This document shows positions 5,846 through 6,704 of a DNA stretch of 6,704 nucleotides, one piece after another. The notes under the pieces are model-generated. The model was given only the letters and a program-made list of their open reading frames with translations, was not told where the DNA came from and made no database searches. Origin of the DNA: Bacteroidota bacterium (lineage in GTDB: Bacteria; Bacteroidota; Bacteroidia; Chitinophagales; Chitinophagaceae). Position numbers and translations under genes: made by a program. Each line of letters starts with the position of its first letter. Positions within the stretch are counted from its first letter, which is position 1. Where the stretch lies: NCBI GenBank assembly GCA_023429365.1, contig JAEYVW010000478.1:1-6704 (forward strand), in the 5' to 3' direction.

Positions 5846-6704
5846 ATGAAAGGTATAATATTGGCAGGGGGTTCGGGTACAAGGTTATATCCTATTACCA
5901 AGGCCATCTCAAAACAATTAATGCCTATCTATGATAAGCCGATGATCTATTACCCGCTTTCCACTTTGATGATGGCTGGCATACGGGAAATTCTGATCAT
6001 CACCACCCCGGAAGACAACGCCTCTTTCAGGCGCTTGCTCGGTGATGGCTCGCAGGTAGGCTGCCGGTTTGAATATGCCATACAGGAAGTGCCCAACGGG
6101 CTGGCCCAGGCATTTGTGATCGGCGCCGATTTTATTGGCACTGACAAAGTAGCCCTTGTACTCGGCGATAATATATTTTATGGTGTCGGCCTCGGCCGCC
6201 AGCTTAAAGCACTCAGCCAGATCGAGGGTGGTTATGTATTTGCTTACCAGGTAAGCGACCCTGAGCGGTATGGGGTGGTGGAATTTGACACTGATATGAA
6301 AGCTATCAGTATTGAGGAGAAACCCGCTCAACCCAAATCAAATTATGCCGTACCCGGACTTTACTTCTATGATAATGATGTGGTAAAAATTGCCAAAGAG
6401 CTGCAACCTTCCGCACGTGGCGAATATGAGATCACCGATGTAAACAAGGAATACCTGCGCCAGGGAAGATTGAAAGTTGCAGTACTCGACCGCGGAACTG
6501 CATGGCTCGATACTGGTACCTTCGATTCATTGAGCGATGCCAGCGAATTCGTAAGGGTGATCGAAAAAAGACAGGGTACCAAGATCGGGTGTATTGAAGA
6601 AATCGCCTATCGCAACGGGTTTATTGACAAAACACAGATACTGGCACTCGCAGATGCGCTGAATAAAAGCGGTTATGGCATTTACTTAAAGAAGATGGTC
6701 ACCT
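5846..6704 (+). CDS. rfbA: Glucose-1-phosphate thymidylyltransferase, 3' end cut by window
   Basis: 286 codons are read from ATG 5846 to the window edge without a stop. RmlA proteins are usually about 285-295 residues, so only a few C-terminal residues should be missing. It condenses glucose-1-phosphate and dTTP to dTDP-glucose, the substrate of RfbB, and is normally feedback-inhibited by dTDP-rhamnose. Motifs: [13 protein letters not shown] (6-18) with the nucleotide-binding [25 protein letters not shown] (22-39), LGDNIFYG (106-113) with the metal-binding D108, IEEKP (156-160), [10 protein letters not shown] (167-176), GEYEITDVN (192-200) and [10 protein letters not shown] (216-225). The leader (ataattaatatacacac-like) is A/T-rich with no Shine-Dalgarno sequence, as is common in Bacteroidota. 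rfbC and rfbD would be expected further downstream. Confidence 0.96.
   Translation, partial: MKGIILAGGSGTRLYPITKAISKQLMPIYDKPMIYYPLSTLMMAGIREILIITTPEDNASFRRLLGDGSQVGCRFEYAIQEVPNGLAQAFVIGADFIGTDKVALVLGDNIFYGVGLGRQLKALSQIEGGYVFAYQVSDPERYGVVEFDTDMKAISIEEKPAQPKSNYAVPGLYFYDNDVVKIAKELQPSARGEYEITDVNKEYLRQGRLKVAVLDRGTAWLDTGTFDSLSDASEFVRVIEKRQGTKIGCIEEIAYRNGFIDKTQILALADALNKSGYGIYLKKMVT

Overview
This window looks like part of a surface (exo- or capsular) polysaccharide biosynthesis locus from a member of the Bacteroidota, possibly Chitinophagaceae-like. The lineage call is an inference. It rests on the form of the export and kinase proteins (an EFDIRKPK-type Walker A' motif and a Gly-Tyr-rich kinase tail), A/T-rich leaders without clear Shine-Dalgarno sequences, and moderate G+C (about half in the stretches counted by hand).

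All supported genes are on the + strand. The window opens inside a Wza-type outer-membrane polysaccharide export protein (frame open from base 3, stop at 614). Its stop overlaps the start of a large Wzc-type polysaccharide co-polymerase / tyrosine autokinase (614-3049) in a TAATG junction. After a 117-base gap come two extended-SDR nucleotide-sugar enzymes: a WbpP/TviC-like UDP-GlcNAc 4-epimerase (3167-4126) and dTDP-glucose 4,6-dehydratase RfbB/RmlB (4162-5220). The last gene is glucose-1-phosphate thymidylyltransferase RfbA/RmlA (5846 to the window end). It is almost complete, but its stop codon lies beyond the window.

Between rfbB and rfbA sits a compact cassette. An A/T-rich GxxExxY-family gene with an intact PD-(D/E)xK nuclease-like signature (5323-5727) is enclosed by a perfect 18-bp inverted repeat (5243-5260 and 5781-5798). 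The repeat extends imperfectly to 33 bp, and each arm is built from 9-nt CAC-starting sub-repeats. The unit of about 556 bp interrupts two genes that serve consecutive steps of one pathway. It is the best candidate in the window for an under-described mobile or selfish element.

A second repeat theme is a TYAAYC hexamer array immediately upstream of the rfbB start (4129-4158). It reappears inside rfbB (4518-4540), where it encodes an in-frame Ser-Gln-Pro-Gln-Ser-Gln-Pro insertion in a loop. A third low-complexity tract encodes the Gly-Tyr-rich C-terminal tail of the kinase.

Taken together, RfbA and RfbB would make dTDP-4-keto-6-deoxyglucose (toward rhamnose or a related 6-deoxysugar) and the epimerase would supply UDP-GalNAc or its uronate form. 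The Wza/Wzc pair would control chain length and export the polymer. Glycosyltransferases, flippase, polymerase and rfbC/rfbD are not in the window.
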